DNA from: Burkholderia cepacia GG4
GTDB taxonomy: Bacteria; Pseudomonadota; Gammaproteobacteria; Burkholderiales; Burkholderiaceae
DNA length: 64,000 bases
Direction of reading: 5' to 3'
NCBI RefSeq assembly: GCF_000292915.1
Contig: NC_018513.1
Span: 434,001-498,000, forward strand
Each line of letters opens with the position of its first letter. The first letter of the stretch is position 1. The notes below the pieces were generated by a model. That model was not told the origin of the DNA, made no database searches, and worked only from the letters and a program-made list of their open reading frames with translations. A program made the translations under genes and the position numbers. This document shows, one piece after another, positions 44,638 to 53,510 of this stretch.

Positions 44638-45225
44638 TCACGGGTTCGGGTGCACCGAAAACGTGAGTGGCCATGCAAAGGTCCCGTCCTTCGCCTTCGG
44701 CGCGAACACGAAACGATAGGTCAGCGTGAAGGTCGTGTTCAGCGCCGTATAGGGCACGGCGATCGTGCCGCCCGTCCCCGGTAGCACGACCTTGCCGCCT
44801 AAGCCGCTGATCTCGATCGAGCTGAACTGCGACTGGCTGGCGGCCGCAACCTGCACCAGCACCGTGTACCCGGCCCGGTCGTTGGTCTGGATCGCGAGCG
44901 TCGTCCCGGTGGGGTTGCTGACGTTCGGCACGGCCAGGTAGCCGATGCTCGTGTCCTTGTTCGCGATCACGAGCTTGGCCGGATTGGTCGCATTGACCCG
45001 CGCATACGCCTGGACCGTCGTACCGACCTGCACCGATCGGCTCGACTGCTTCGCATCGCTATGACCCGGCGCCGCGCCGAGCAGCGCGATCGACAGCGCG
45101 ACCGCGGCGCCAACCAGCCGGCGTGCGCGGCGGGCGGCCCGCTGCGGGCCGAGAGACGCAGCGCGGGTCCGTCCGCACCGGTCGCACCGCGATGCGGCGG
45201 CGTTCGCTGTCTCGGTTCGATTCAT
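44638..45225 (-). CDS. Pilus-operon terminal secreted protein
   Basis: A 195-residue protein at the end of the Csu-type operon. A long basic N-terminus (about 35 residues, two CxxC-like Cys) precedes a hydrophobic signal segment (AAVALSIALLGAAPG). The mature part is beta-strand-rich: VQVGTTVQAYARVNATNPAK, then LAVPNVSNPTGTTLAIQTND, and a Pro-rich end (AWPLTFSVHPNP). I do not recognise a family; it lacks the SCPU signature. Its position after the pilin-like SCPU gene (73 nt) suggests a pilus accessory or surface protein. GGGGA before the ATG at 45225 serves as ribosome site. Confidence 0.7.
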   Translation of the reverse strand: MNRTETANAAASRCDRCGRTRAASLGPQRAARRARRLVGAAVALSIALLGAAPGHSDAKQSSRSVQVGTTVQAYARVNATNPAKLVIANKDTSIGYLAVPNVSNPTGTTLAIQTNDRAGYTVLVQVAAASQSQFSSIEISGLGGKVVLPGTGGTIAVPYTALNTTFTLTYRFVFAPKAKDGTFAWPLTFSVHPNP

Positions 45226-45298
45226 GGTATGTCCCCGTTGTCCGAGTCCGTGATGGCGACCGGTGGCGGTACGCGCCAGGCCTGCGCCGCCACCGCAT

Positions 45299-45802
45299 CT
45301 AGTAGTTGAACAGGATCGTGATGTTGTGGTCCGCGTATCCGCCCGGCACGACGTTCTGGCCGCCGCGGATCAGCCCGTACACGGTCGCGCTGAAGGCCCC
45401 GGCGCCGGTGATCTTGCCCCACGAAATCGCCGACGTGCCGCTCGTGCCGTCACCCCAGATCGACGTGTGTGCGCTGTCGAGATACAGGTTGTAGCCGAGC
45501 GTCTGGGTCGCGCCGGTGCGCGTCATCAAGCGGTTCGCGAAAGTGCCGCCGCCCGCGCTCGCCGTGACCGTCGGCGTGGCGTTGCCGTTGCCGGTGCAGT
45601 TGATCGAGATCGTGACGGCCGAGGTGGCGGCGTTGATCGTGTCGTACGTGCCGAACACCATCGACGACGGCGCATTCATCGTGCACGTCGTCGCCGCGCG
45701 CACGGGCAGTGCCACCAGCGCGGCCGCACCGGCGGCGAGCGCCGCGGCGGCGCCGAAGCGCGCGAGCCGGACCGGCCGCCCGCCATGCTTGCGATGTCTC
45801 AT
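45299..45802 (-). CDS. SCPU-domain pilin-like protein (Csu tip/minor subunit)
   Basis: A 167-residue secreted protein of the spore coat U (SCPU) family, which includes the Csu pilus subunits. The signal peptide ends PVRAATTC. SCPU landmarks follow: MVFGTYDT, then TISINCTGNG, LGYNLYLDSAHTSIWGDG and the C-terminal PGGYADHNITILFNY. Its distal place after the usher fits a minor or tip subunit. The ATG at 45802 overlaps the usher stop in ATGA. The frame is open much further upstream, but only in antisense to functional usher sequence. Confidence 0.88.
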   Translation of the reverse strand: MRHRKHGGRPVRLARFGAAAALAAGAAALVALPVRAATTCTMNAPSSMVFGTYDTINAATSAVTISINCTGNGNATPTVTASAGGGTFANRLMTRTGATQTLGYNLYLDSAHTSIWGDGTSGTSAISWGKITGAGAFSATVYGLIRGGQNVVPGGYADHNITILFNY

Positions 45803-48162
45803 GGTGTGACTCCCTTGCAAAGATGGGTGCCCAGGTCCGGCAGCGGGTCGTCGCCGGCGGGAAAGCGCACGGTCACGTCGCACTGCCGGTCGCGCCACGC
45901 CGCATGCAGACGGTTTTGTTCCGACAATCCGGTGACGTAGACGACGCCGTCGCGGCCGACCGGAAATGTTTCGTTCCGCCCTGCGATCGTGACGGTCGCG
46001 CCGGCCGGCAGATGCGCGCCGTTCTCGAGATCGAGCGTCAGCATCGCGCCGCGCGAACGCGTAATTGGAAACTCGAGCGCCATGCCGCTGCGGAAGTAGG
46101 GCACCGCGTCGAGCTTCAGCGTGCCGATCGTCGCGTCGAACGGCAGGTCGGCCTGCTCGATCGAGATCGGGTTGCTTTCGTACGCGCGCAGCCGCGGCAG
46201 CAGCGCGACGCCGCTGGCGTCGGTGTGTGCGACGAGCTGGTTGTCCGCGAGGATGCCGACGTTGGCGAAGCCCGGTACCTTGACGAGCGCGAAGCTGTCC
46301 GTGAGTTGCCGTGACAGGCGTGCCGTGCCGTCGACGAAAGCGATGCCGCCCGCCGCGTTGGCGCGTACGCCGGCCCGGCCGCGATAGGACGCCGCCTCGA
46401 CGCTGTAGGTGCCGGTGCGCGTTTGCAGCGTCGCGCTCGCATCCTGTGTGTCGTTGCCCGCCTGCAGCGAATAGCCGAATCCTTCGCCGACCGGCAGGCT
46501 GCGCTGCAGTTGCGCGAGCATTTCGGTGGCACCCTGCTGGTGCGTCAGCGTGACGGACGCGCTCGTGCGGTTGTCGACCGGTATCGTCCACGCAACGCCC
46601 ACGAGCGTCGCGCCCGTGCCGCCCAACGGCTTGCTGACGCTGACGTTGGCGAAGCCGAAGCGGCCGAGCTGGGCGCTGTAGCTGAGCGACAGCAACTGGG
46701 TCTTGTAGCCGCCGCGATTGTCGAGGAACACATGCGCGAGCCCGAGCGAGCCGAAGCGGCCCATCCCGACGCCGACGTTGACGCTCGTCAGCAGCTTCGG
46801 CGCGAGCGTGCCCGGCTCGAGTCCGATCTGCGCGAAATGCGGCGTGGCCCATTGCGCGTGCGCGCCGAACTCGACGAGGCCGGACTGGCTTTCGATGCCG
46901 ATCGTCGCGAGCGCGCCCGGGCCGTCGGTGCTGCGGCTCGCTGCGGCGGACGCGTTGACGACGCCGAGCGGCCCGGCCAGCACCACGCCGCCGACGCCGA
47001 GGTTCTGCCGGGACGCTTCGGCTTCGGCGTGGATCTCGCCGGTGAACCGGTCGGTCATGCCGATCCGGTGCGTCGCGCTGGCGAACCATCGCCCGTAGTC
47101 GTTGCTCGCCAGGCCGAAATCCCGCCGCTCCTTGCCGACCTCATACGAGAAGTCCTGCATGCCTTGCTTGAGGAGATTGGCGCTTGCATAGAACGATTGG
47201 GTGATCACCTGCTCGCGGCCCATGACGTCGCGCACCACGACCCGCACGTCGCCCTGGCCGGTCACCACCGGCACGTTGTTGATCGCGAACGGGCCGGGCG
47301 CGACGTCGCGCGACGACGTCAGCGCGTTGTTGACGTAGACGTCGACGGTCGACGGCAGCACGGCCTGCCCGCTCACGCCCTGCAGCGGAATCGTGACGAG
47401 CCCGGGCTGCGTCGCGAAATTGGTCGCGTACTGAATGCCGCCGAAGCGGATCGCGCGGCCCCACATGCCGGGGCGGCTGATCGCGTCGCCGATGCGCAGG
47501 CTGGCGAGCTTGCCGGGGAGATCGGTCGTCCAGGTGGTTTCGAGGCGCGTCAGCCGCCGGGTCGGGCCCGATTCGTCCGCGAGGAACGTGCCGACGCCGA
47601 CGCCGAAGCGGTTGAAGAAGCCGAGCTCGAACAGGCCCGAGCCGTGCGTCTGGCCACCCGCCTGCTCGGCGAGCAGGTCGTAGTTGAAGAAGCCGCCGAT
47701 GCCCGGTTCGACTGCGGGCGCGCGGTGCCTGTCGGTCTCGTCGAAGGTCGAGCGGGTGAACGCTTGCGCGGGGGCGCTGATCGCCATCGTCAGGCTTGGC
47801 TCGTCGACGGTGTACGTGAGTCCCGCGATTGCTTTGAGCGGATAGAACGGCGCGTCGGTCCCGGCCAGCGGCGGGACGTCCGGCTGCCGGAGCCGCCAGC
47901 GTTTCAGGTCGTCGGCCGACACGTAGAATTCGCCGTCGGCCGCCTTGATCAGCAGCGCGGTTTCATCGAGCCCCTGTCGGTTGATGTCGACTTGATACAG
48001 CAGCTCGGCCGGGCCGCCCGCTGCGCCATGCGACGCAGGCGCAGTCGGTACCGCGACGAGGCGTTCTTCCGCGAGTGTCATCTGCGCGTTCATGAGGATC
48101 GCGATCAGAAGCGCCGCGTTAGCGCGCGCTCGGCGCGACCGTCGAATCGATGTCGCCCGCAT
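45799..48162 (-). CDS. Fimbrial outer-membrane usher (CsuD type)
   Basis: A 787-residue outer-membrane usher that folds a beta-barrel and threads pilin-chaperone complexes to the surface. The signal peptide is residues about 1-33 (RRSRRARANAALLIAILMNA then TLAEE). Usher landmarks are LYQVDINRQGLDETALL near the N-terminus, GFFNYDLLAEQAGGQ, DVYVNNALTSSRDVAPGPFA and a C-terminal GAHLPAGATVTIAGRNE plug/CTD stretch. Length fits the short archaic (Csu) ushers. I chose the ATG at 48162, overlapping the chaperone gene by 44 nt; an upstream ATG at 48195 is also in frame. Confidence 0.9.
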   Translation of the reverse strand: MRATSIRRSRRARANAALLIAILMNAQMTLAEERLVAVPTAPASHGAAGGPAELLYQVDINRQGLDETALLIKAADGEFYVSADDLKRWRLRQPDVPPLAGTDAPFYPLKAIAGLTYTVDEPSLTMAISAPAQAFTRSTFDETDRHRAPAVEPGIGGFFNYDLLAEQAGGQTHGSGLFELGFFNRFGVGVGTFLADESGPTRRLTRLETTWTTDLPGKLASLRIGDAISRPGMWGRAIRFGGIQYATNFATQPGLVTIPLQGVSGQAVLPSTVDVYVNNALTSSRDVAPGPFAINNVPVVTGQGDVRVVVRDVMGREQVITQSFYASANLLKQGMQDFSYEVGKERRDFGLASNDYGRWFASATHRIGMTDRFTGEIHAEAEASRQNLGVGGVVLAGPLGVVNASAAASRSTDGPGALATIGIESQSGLVEFGAHAQWATPHFAQIGLEPGTLAPKLLTSVNVGVGMGRFGSLGLAHVFLDNRGGYKTQLLSLSYSAQLGRFGFANVSVSKPLGGTGATLVGVAWTIPVDNRTSASVTLTHQQGATEMLAQLQRSLPVGEGFGYSLQAGNDTQDASATLQTRTGTYSVEAASYRGRAGVRANAAGGIAFVDGTARLSRQLTDSFALVKVPGFANVGILADNQLVAHTDASGVALLPRLRAYESNPISIEQADLPFDATIGTLKLDAVPYFRSGMALEFPITRSRGAMLTLDLENGAHLPAGATVTIAGRNETFPVGRDGVVYVTGLSEQNRLHAAWRDRQCDVTVRFPAGDDPLPDLGTHLCKGVTP

Positions 48163-48871
48163 CGGAGTAGCCGACCAGATGCAACCCGGAAACAACGGCC
48201 GGCGAGGCTCCGGCGCCGGGTTTGAACATCAGTTCCCGCGACTGGCCCGGCAGGACGTACGCGAATTCCGCATGCGTGGCGACGGGGCGATCGTTGCCCG
48301 GCGCGAACAGCGCGAGGTTCGCGACCTGCGCATGCGCGGTGCCGTCGTTGGTGACGCGCAGTGCGAGCATGCCGGCCCCGCCCGGTCGCGGCTCCGCGCT
48401 CCAGCGCAGCCGCGGGGCGGTGTCGGTGGCCGGCTTGACGAAGATCGGCAGGCTCATTTCCAGCGCGATCTGCACGCCGGCGAAGCCCGGCTTCGGCGCG
48501 GGCGGAATCTCTTGCAGATAGAGCCGGTAGCCGGTTTCCCGATCAGCGGCCGGCGGGTGCCGCAGGCCGATGCGCACGACTTGCGAACCGCCGGGCGCGA
48601 TCGTGAAGATGGGCGGGGCGGCAATCAGGTCGCCGGTGGACGCGTAGACGTCATCCCCCGCGTTCTGCGACCACGCAGCGGTGCGCAGCTGAACGATCAC
48701 GGGCTGGTCGGACGACTCGTTCCTGACCATGAGCGCGACGCTCCGTTGCGCGGCGGAGAGCTCGACGCGAACGGGAGACACGGTGAAGTCGGTCGCCTGG
48801 CTGTCGGCGCATGCGGCGGCGAGCGTCACGGCCGCGATCCAGGTCGCGAGTTTGCACACGTTCGGTTTCAT
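48119..48871 (-). CDS. Periplasmic pilus chaperone (CsuC type)
   Basis: A 250-residue PapD-like chaperone. The signal peptide (MKPNVCKLATWIAAVTLAAA) is followed by DFTVSPVRVELSAAQRSVAL (first beta-strands) and AAPPIFTIAPGGSQVVRIGL, the donor-strand region with alternating hydrophobics. The second domain ends MFKPGAGASPAVVSGLHLVG. It would deliver SCPU subunits to the usher. The gene lies 95 nt after the major pilin gene and overlaps the usher gene by 44 nt. Confidence 0.9.
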   Translation of the reverse strand: MKPNVCKLATWIAAVTLAAACADSQATDFTVSPVRVELSAAQRSVALMVRNESSDQPVIVQLRTAAWSQNAGDDVYASTGDLIAAPPIFTIAPGGSQVVRIGLRHPPAADRETGYRLYLQEIPPAPKPGFAGVQIALEMSLPIFVKPATDTAPRLRWSAEPRPGGAGMLALRVTNDGTAHAQVANLALFAPGNDRPVATHAEFAYVLPGQSRELMFKPGAGASPAVVSGLHLVGYSDAGDIDSTVAPSAR

Positions 48872-48966
48872 GACAGATCCACCTTCAGGAGATTCGCGTC
48901 GGCACGCGCGGCGGCCGCGGGTCGGGAGGGCGCGCAGGCGGGATGCCGCGAGCCCTCCGCTCGGCA

Positions 48967-49473
48967 CTAAAACGTCACGGTGACCGTCACCGTGTCGGCG
49001 TAGCTGCCCGGCACCGCATTGGGCTGATCGGGCACCTTGCCGTAGACCGTCTTGGTGATCGCCTGGGCCATCGCCATGCCCGCACCCGTGCCGTTGACGG
49101 TGTCGGTCGGCGGCGTGTTGCCCCAGACGACCGTACGGTTCGAATCCTGGTACAGCGAGTAGTTGAGCTGATTCGAGCCGCTCGTCATGATGCGGTTGGT
49201 CACGGTGGCGCCGGACGTGGTGCCCGCATTCAGGCCAATGTTGAAATTCGTGCCGTTCGTGCAGCGGACCGTGACCGCCGACTGCGCGGTCTGATCGCCG
49301 GTGCCCGGCGTATAGGCCGGGAAGGTCAGTGCGCCCGCCGAGTCGATCAGGCAGGTTGCGTTGACCGTGGCGGACACGCCGAACGTCGTGCTGGCTTGTC
49401 CGGCCGATACCGCAACGGTCACGCAAGCAAGCGATGCGGCAAGCGCCGCCTTGGTCAGTAAGGATTGCTTCAT
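48967..49473 (-). CDS. SCPU-family major pilin (CsuA/B type)
   Basis: A 168-residue SCPU-domain subunit. The signal peptide ends VAVSAGQAS, and the mature start TTFGVSATVNATCLID resembles CsuA/B. A second Cys (TVRCTNGTNF) can pair with the first. The C-terminus PGSYADTVTVTVTF is the typical beta-strand ending. It is first in the operon pilin-chaperone-usher-SCPU-accessory, with a good AAGGGAG site before the ATG at 49473, and is probably the most abundant subunit. Confidence 0.9.
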   Translation of the reverse strand: MKQSLLTKAALAASLACVTVAVSAGQASTTFGVSATVNATCLIDSAGALTFPAYTPGTGDQTAQSAVTVRCTNGTNFNIGLNAGTTSGATVTNRIMTSGSNQLNYSLYQDSNRTVVWGNTPPTDTVNGTGAGMAMAQAITKTVYGKVPDQPNAVPGSYADTVTVTVTF

Positions 49474-50368
49474 GATGCATTTCTCCCTTGAAAGCTGGAA
49501 TGTGCAGCCGGTGCGACGAGAGGGTCATTCGGGACGGGGTCTCGATCGTCCGGATGCGCGATGGGTCTTCCGGGTGCGTCGGAGTCGGATCGCTTGCTGG
49601 GCGGGCACCTCCTTTGTGTCGGTATGCGGAGTCGGACCGGCGCGGTGCTCGGGCACGAGCACCCTGGCTGCGCCGCCGCGGGCGTACGACTTCTATCGCG
49701 GCCGTCGCCGCCCGCGCGCGGATCTGCGCGCAGGCGAGCGCCGGCGGCAATGCCCGTGCGAACGGCACGGATTGTCGTGGCGCGCATGCGCCAGGCAGGC
49801 AGCTTTCCGGGATTCGGCTATCGAATCGGGGCGTCGTGACGTCGGGTGACGGCGCGGATCGAATGGGCGCACCGGGCGTCGACGGGGCGAAGTCGCGCCG
49901 CCGGCATCAGCCGATGCGTAACAGGAGGAGTGAGGCAGGACAGCAGCCGTATGACGGCCGATGTGAGTTTCGACATGATTTCCCCGACCCGCTTAGTGAT
50001 TGTGTGTGCCTGCATCGAGCCGCTCGCCCGTGCAGTCGTTGTTGTCTGCACGGCAGCATCAGCAAGCAACGGGCCAGCGCGCGGACTGCGGCGCGGACAG
50101 GGGCTGAGCGGGTACGGCGTGGCGGTTGTGCGACGTTGCGGACGCGAAAATGTTTCAGGCGTGAAACACGGGTGGCGGGGCCGGTCGGCGGCGCATCAGG
50201 CCCGGTGCGCAATGACGGGAATGACGGGGGAATTGCGGTGCCGCGCGATGGCGATTCTGCTGGGGAAACGCACGCGGCGCGTGCGGATCGGTTTCATCCG
50301 TGCAACGCGTGCGGGGCGGGAGGCGGCGTATCGCTGCCGTTTCGATCTCGTGCCGGGTGCGTGTCGCG
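49474..50368. other. 895-bp gap without a confident gene
   Basis: The promoter of the leftward pilus operon must lie near 49490-49600. I find no family-like product in any frame; the longest frames have Arg-rich shadow composition and no good ribosome site. The notable element is a 7-4-7 palindrome at 50151-50168. The region may be regulatory or a decayed gene. Confidence 0.5.
50151..50168. promoter_or_regulatory. Perfect 7-4-7 palindrome TGTTTCA-N4-TGAAACA
   Basis: TGTTTCA (50151-50157), GGCG, TGAAACA (50162-50168). The dyad has the form of a regulator binding site and stands alone in a non-coding stretch between the pilus operon and the lysR gene. No -35/-10 pair is obvious next to it. Confidence 0.45.
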
Positions 50369-51253
50369 TCATGTGTTGGTATTCGACTGCCCCTGCAGCC
50401 ACGCGCAGAACTGCGCGACGAGCGGATCGTCGGCCGGCGCGCCGGGCGCGATCCACCAGTAGCTGCGCGTCGCGATGCGCGGTCCGTCGAGCGGCATCAC
50501 CAGCCGGCCGCTCGCGAGTTCGTCGTCGATCAGCGGCAGCGGGCCGAGCGCGACACCCAGCCCGTCGACGGCCGCCTGTAGCGCCAGGTAGAAGTGGTCG
50601 AACGACTGCCGCTTGCGCCCCTTCATCGTCACGCCGGCCGCCGCGAACCAGTCGCGCCAGCCTTCCGGCCGCGTATCCGAATGCAGCAGCACGTGCCGCA
50701 CGAGATCGTCCGCGCGGGTAATCGGCGCGCGCTTGAGCAGCGCGGGGCTGCAGACCGGGATCACGCTTTCGTCGAGGAAGTGGCCGCTCGTGCAATTCGG
50801 CCAGTGGCCGGGGCCGCGGCGGATCGCGACGTCGAAGCCGTCGAGCGTGTCGAGCGGCGCATTCGAAGTCGACAGCTTCAGCTCGACGTTCGGCACGTCG
50901 CGCTGGAATCGCGACAGGCGCGGCAGCAGCCATTTCATCGCGAAGGTCGGCAGCGCATTGATGCGCAGCACGCGCGCGGCACCGGTGTTGCGCAGCTGCT
51001 CGGTGGCGAGCGCGATGCTGTCGAACGCGGCGCGCACGGTGTCCAGATAGCGGCGGCCTTCGTCGGTGAGCTTCACGCGCTTGCCGTAGCGGTGGAACAC
51101 CGGCTTGCCGAGCCATGCCTCGAACCCGGCGATCTGCCGGCTGATGGCACCGTGAGTCACATGCAGCTCGTCGCCGGCAGCGCTGAAGCTTTCATGTCGT
51201 GCCGCCGCTTCAAAGGCCCGAAGCGCGGAAAAGGGCGGGAGATCACGTGCCAT
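50369..51253 (-). CDS. LysR-family transcriptional regulator (GcvA-like)
   Basis: A 294-residue LysR regulator. The N-terminal winged HTH (about residues 5-65) reads LPPFSALRAFEAAARHESFS, then AAGDELHVTHGAISRQIAGF, matching the GcvA subgroup. An effector domain follows (LRINALPTFAMKWLLPRL, FDVAIRRGPG, ALQAAVDGLGVALGPLPLI). It is divergent from a chromate-transporter pair across a 95-bp gap with a perfect palindrome, so it probably autoregulates and controls that pair. The inducer is unknown. Confidence 0.92.
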   Translation of the reverse strand: MARDLPPFSALRAFEAAARHESFSAAGDELHVTHGAISRQIAGFEAWLGKPVFHRYGKRVKLTDEGRRYLDTVRAAFDSIALATEQLRNTGAARVLRINALPTFAMKWLLPRLSRFQRDVPNVELKLSTSNAPLDTLDGFDVAIRRGPGHWPNCTSGHFLDESVIPVCSPALLKRAPITRADDLVRHVLLHSDTRPEGWRDWFAAAGVTMKGRKRQSFDHFYLALQAAVDGLGVALGPLPLIDDELASGRLVMPLDGPRIATRSYWWIAPGAPADDPLVAQFCAWLQGQSNTNT

Positions 51254-51254
51254 G

Positions 51255-51275
51255 CTTGTGATTCTAGATCACAAG
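51255..51275. promoter_or_regulatory. Perfect 8-5-8 palindrome, likely LysR operator
   Basis: CTTGTGAT (51255-51262), TCTAG, ATCACAAG (51268-51275). The inner TGATTCTAGATCA fits the LysR T-N11-A rule. It starts 2 nt upstream of the lysR ATG and about 75 nt before the first chrA ATG, right for autorepression and divergent control. Confidence 0.65.
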
Positions 51276-51348
51276 GACGCGCCGATAAAATCGTTTTGCC
51301 GGCCTCCTGAACGGCGGTAACCTCGAGGCACCGTTTGTGAGGATCCCC

Positions 51349-51963
51349 ATGCAATCCGTTTCTCCGCCGCCCGCCGCGTCCGCACGCCGGGTCGGCCTCG
51401 CCGAGCTGTTCACCGGCTTCCTGTCGCTCGGCCTGATGTCGTTCGGCGGCGCGCTGCCGTTTGCGCGGCGCACCATCGTCGACGAGCGCAAATGGCTGTC
51501 CGCCGAAGAATTCACCGATCTGCTCGGGCTGTGTCAGTTCCTGCCGGGCGGCAACGTGATCAACCTGTCGGTCGCCGTCGGCATGCGCTTTCGCGGCGTC
51601 GCGGGCGCATTCGCCGGCATTCTCGGGCTGATCGCCGGGCCGACGCTGGTCGTCGTCGCGCTCGGCGTGCTGTATGCGAAGACGCAGGGCGATCCGCGCG
51701 TGCAGCACCTGTTCGGCGGGCTCGCCGCCGCGGCTGCGGGCCTGCTCGTCGCGATGGCGGTGAAGGTCGTGAAGCCGCTGCGGCACGCGCCGCGCGCGGC
51801 GGCCGGCGTCGCGGCGCTCGCGTTCGTCGCGATCGCGGTGCTGCGCCTGCCGCTGCTGACGACGATGCTGGTGCTGACGCCGGTCAGCATCTGGCTCGCG
51901 TCGCGGCGCCGCGATACGCCGGCAGCGCCGCGCACCACCGCGCGCGACGGAGCCCGGTCATGA
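51349..51963 (+). CDS. Chromate transporter, N-half protein (short-chain CHR)
   Basis: A 204-residue single-domain chromate-ion-transporter (ChrA) protein. The CHR signature is seen in LAELFTGFLSLGLMSFGGALPFARR, FTDLLGLCQFLPGGNVINLS and GMRFRGVAGAFAGILGL. It pairs with the following gene to make a complete ChrA-like antiporter. Five to six hydrophobic segments are visible. I prefer the ATG at 51349 (GTGAGGATCCCC before it); an in-frame GTG lies at 51337. The stop overlaps the next ATG in ATGA. Confidence 0.88.
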   Translation: MQSVSPPPAASARRVGLAELFTGFLSLGLMSFGGALPFARRTIVDERKWLSAEEFTDLLGLCQFLPGGNVINLSVAVGMRFRGVAGAFAGILGLIAGPTLVVVALGVLYAKTQGDPRVQHLFGGLAAAAAGLLVAMAVKVVKPLRHAPRAAAGVAALAFVAIAVLRLPLLTTMLVLTPVSIWLASRRRDTPAAPRTTARDGARS

Positions 51964-52487
51964 ACGACACGCTGATCGCAATCGCGACGATCTTCAGCCA
52001 GCTGTCGCTGCTCGCGTTCGGCGGCGGCAACACGATCCTGCCGGAGATGCAGCGGCAGGTGGTCGACGTGCATCACTGGATGAGCGCACACGAGTTCACC
52101 GCACTGTTCGCGCTCGCGCAGGCGGCACCGGGGCCGAACATGATGATCGTGTCGCTGGTCGGCTGGCATGTGGCGGGCTGGGCCGGGCTGCTGGTCGCGT
52201 CGATCGCGAAATTCGGGCCGTCGTCGGTCGTCACCGTGCTGGCGCTGCATGCGTGGGAGCGCTTTCGCGACCGGCCGTGGCGCCGCTACGTGCAGCAGGG
52301 GCTGATGCCGGTCACGGCCGGGCTCGTCGCGGCCAGCGCGGTGCTGATTTCGGCGGCATCGAATCGCACCGCGATCCAGTGGGGTATCACCGCCGCGTGC
52401 GCGGTGCTTGCGTGGCGTACCCGCATCCACCCGCTGTGGCTGCTCGCGGCCGGCGCGCTGATCGGGCTCACCGGCATCGGCCAGTGA
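51960..52487 (+). CDS. Chromate transporter, C-half protein (short-chain CHR)
   Basis: A 175-residue second CHR-domain protein. Matching landmarks are FSQLSLLAFGGGNTILPEMQ, FTALFALAQAAPGPNMMIVS and LVGWHVAGWAGLLVASIA. The pair is a split version of the full-length ChrA; such pairs usually insert in opposite topology. Translation is coupled to the upstream gene. Chromate is the known substrate of the family, but the natural role of split pairs in soil bacteria is unclear. Confidence 0.88.
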   Translation: MNDTLIAIATIFSQLSLLAFGGGNTILPEMQRQVVDVHHWMSAHEFTALFALAQAAPGPNMMIVSLVGWHVAGWAGLLVASIAKFGPSSVVTVLALHAWERFRDRPWRRYVQQGLMPVTAGLVAASAVLISAASNRTAIQWGITAACAVLAWRTRIHPLWLLAAGALIGLTGIGQ

Positions 52488-52739
52488 ATCGGGGTCAGTG
52501 AAGTGGCCGGCGAGGTGGCCGGTCTACTCGGCCGGTCTTTCGGCGCGGCCATCCGCGACGGTGGTGCGTGCCGGCACCGTGCGACTGGATGCTCGCCCGA
52601 CGCCGAGCATGATATTGGCGCGGCCCGCGAGCCTGAGCCAGGGCGGCGCCGAAGCCGCGGCGTCCTGCGCCCGCCGGCACCGATGAACCTGGCGCCGCCC
52701 GCCGCGTGCGGCCGGGCGACGCGCCACACGGGAGGATCG

Positions 52740-53510
52740 ATGGATCTCGACGGCGCAAGCCGCAACCTCACTGTCGCCGCACTGCTGACGCTGTCCGGCG
52801 GCTACCTCGACGCCTACACGTATGTCGGCCACGGCCACGTGTTCGCGAACACGATGACCGGCAACGTCGCGCTGCTCGGCATCAATCTGTCGGCGGGCGA
52901 ATGGGCGGCCGCGCTGCATCACGTGCCGCCGCTCGGCGGCTTCGTGGTCGCGGTGTTCGTCGCGCACCTGCTCGGTCTCGCCGCGCAACGCGGCTGGATG
53001 CGCCACACGGCGTTCGCGAGCCTGATCGTCGAGATCGCGTTTCTCGGCATCGCCGCGAGCGGGCTCGTCGGCGCGTCGAGCGCATGGCTGATCCCGGGCA
53101 TCTCGTTCGTCGCGACGCTGCAGACGCTGTCGTTCACCCATCTCGAGGAGCTGTCCTACACGTCGGTGATGACGACCGGCAACCTGCGGCGCGCCGCGCA
53201 GAAGCTGTTCATCGGGCTGATTCCGCGCTACGACGCGGGCGCGCTGCACGACTCGGCACTGCTCGCGACGATCAGCTTCTGCTTCCTGGCCGGCGCGGTG
53301 GTCGGCGGCCTCGTGACGCGGCTCGTGCCGGACCTTGCGCTGTGGGGCGCCGTGCTGCTGCTCGCCGGTGCGTTCGCGGAGATCGTGCGGCGGGCGTGGC
53401 GGCGTGTGGGTGGTGACCGTGACGGCGGCGGCGGCAGGGCGGGCGACGTCGGTAGCAATGGCAGCAACGCCAGCACTCCCGACGGCGGGACGCCGAGGCC
53501 GGCCGCCTGA
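52740..53510 (+). CDS. DUF1275 (YoaK-type) membrane protein
   Basis: A 256-residue inner-membrane protein of the DUF1275 family. Hallmarks are LTLSGGYLDAYTYVGHGHVF, ANTMTGNVALLGINLSAGEW and TLSFTHLEELSYTSVMTTGN followed by LRRAAQKLF. About six hydrophobic segments lie before residue 225, then a hydrophilic Gly/Asp/Ser/Asn-rich tail of about 30 residues. The ATG at 52740 follows GGGAGGATC. The function of the family is unknown; it is often annotated as a possible transporter. The gap before it (52488-52739) shows nothing. Confidence 0.85.
   Translation: MDLDGASRNLTVAALLTLSGGYLDAYTYVGHGHVFANTMTGNVALLGINLSAGEWAAALHHVPPLGGFVVAVFVAHLLGLAAQRGWMRHTAFASLIVEIAFLGIAASGLVGASSAWLIPGISFVATLQTLSFTHLEELSYTSVMTTGNLRRAAQKLFIGLIPRYDAGALHDSALLATISFCFLAGAVVGGLVTRLVPDLALWGAVLLLAGAFAEIVRRAWRRVGGDRDGGGGRAGDVGSNGSNASTPDGGTPRPAA

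Noticed and set aside
46423..48225. A 600-codon + strand frame through the usher and into the chaperone gene
   Set aside because: It is antisense to the usher and chaperone genes and has Arg/Asp/Ala-rich shadow composition.
49488..50721. Frames of 290-325 codons in the pilus-LysR gap
   Set aside because: Arg/Gly/Ser-rich with no domain, no good start, and extension into lysR in antisense.
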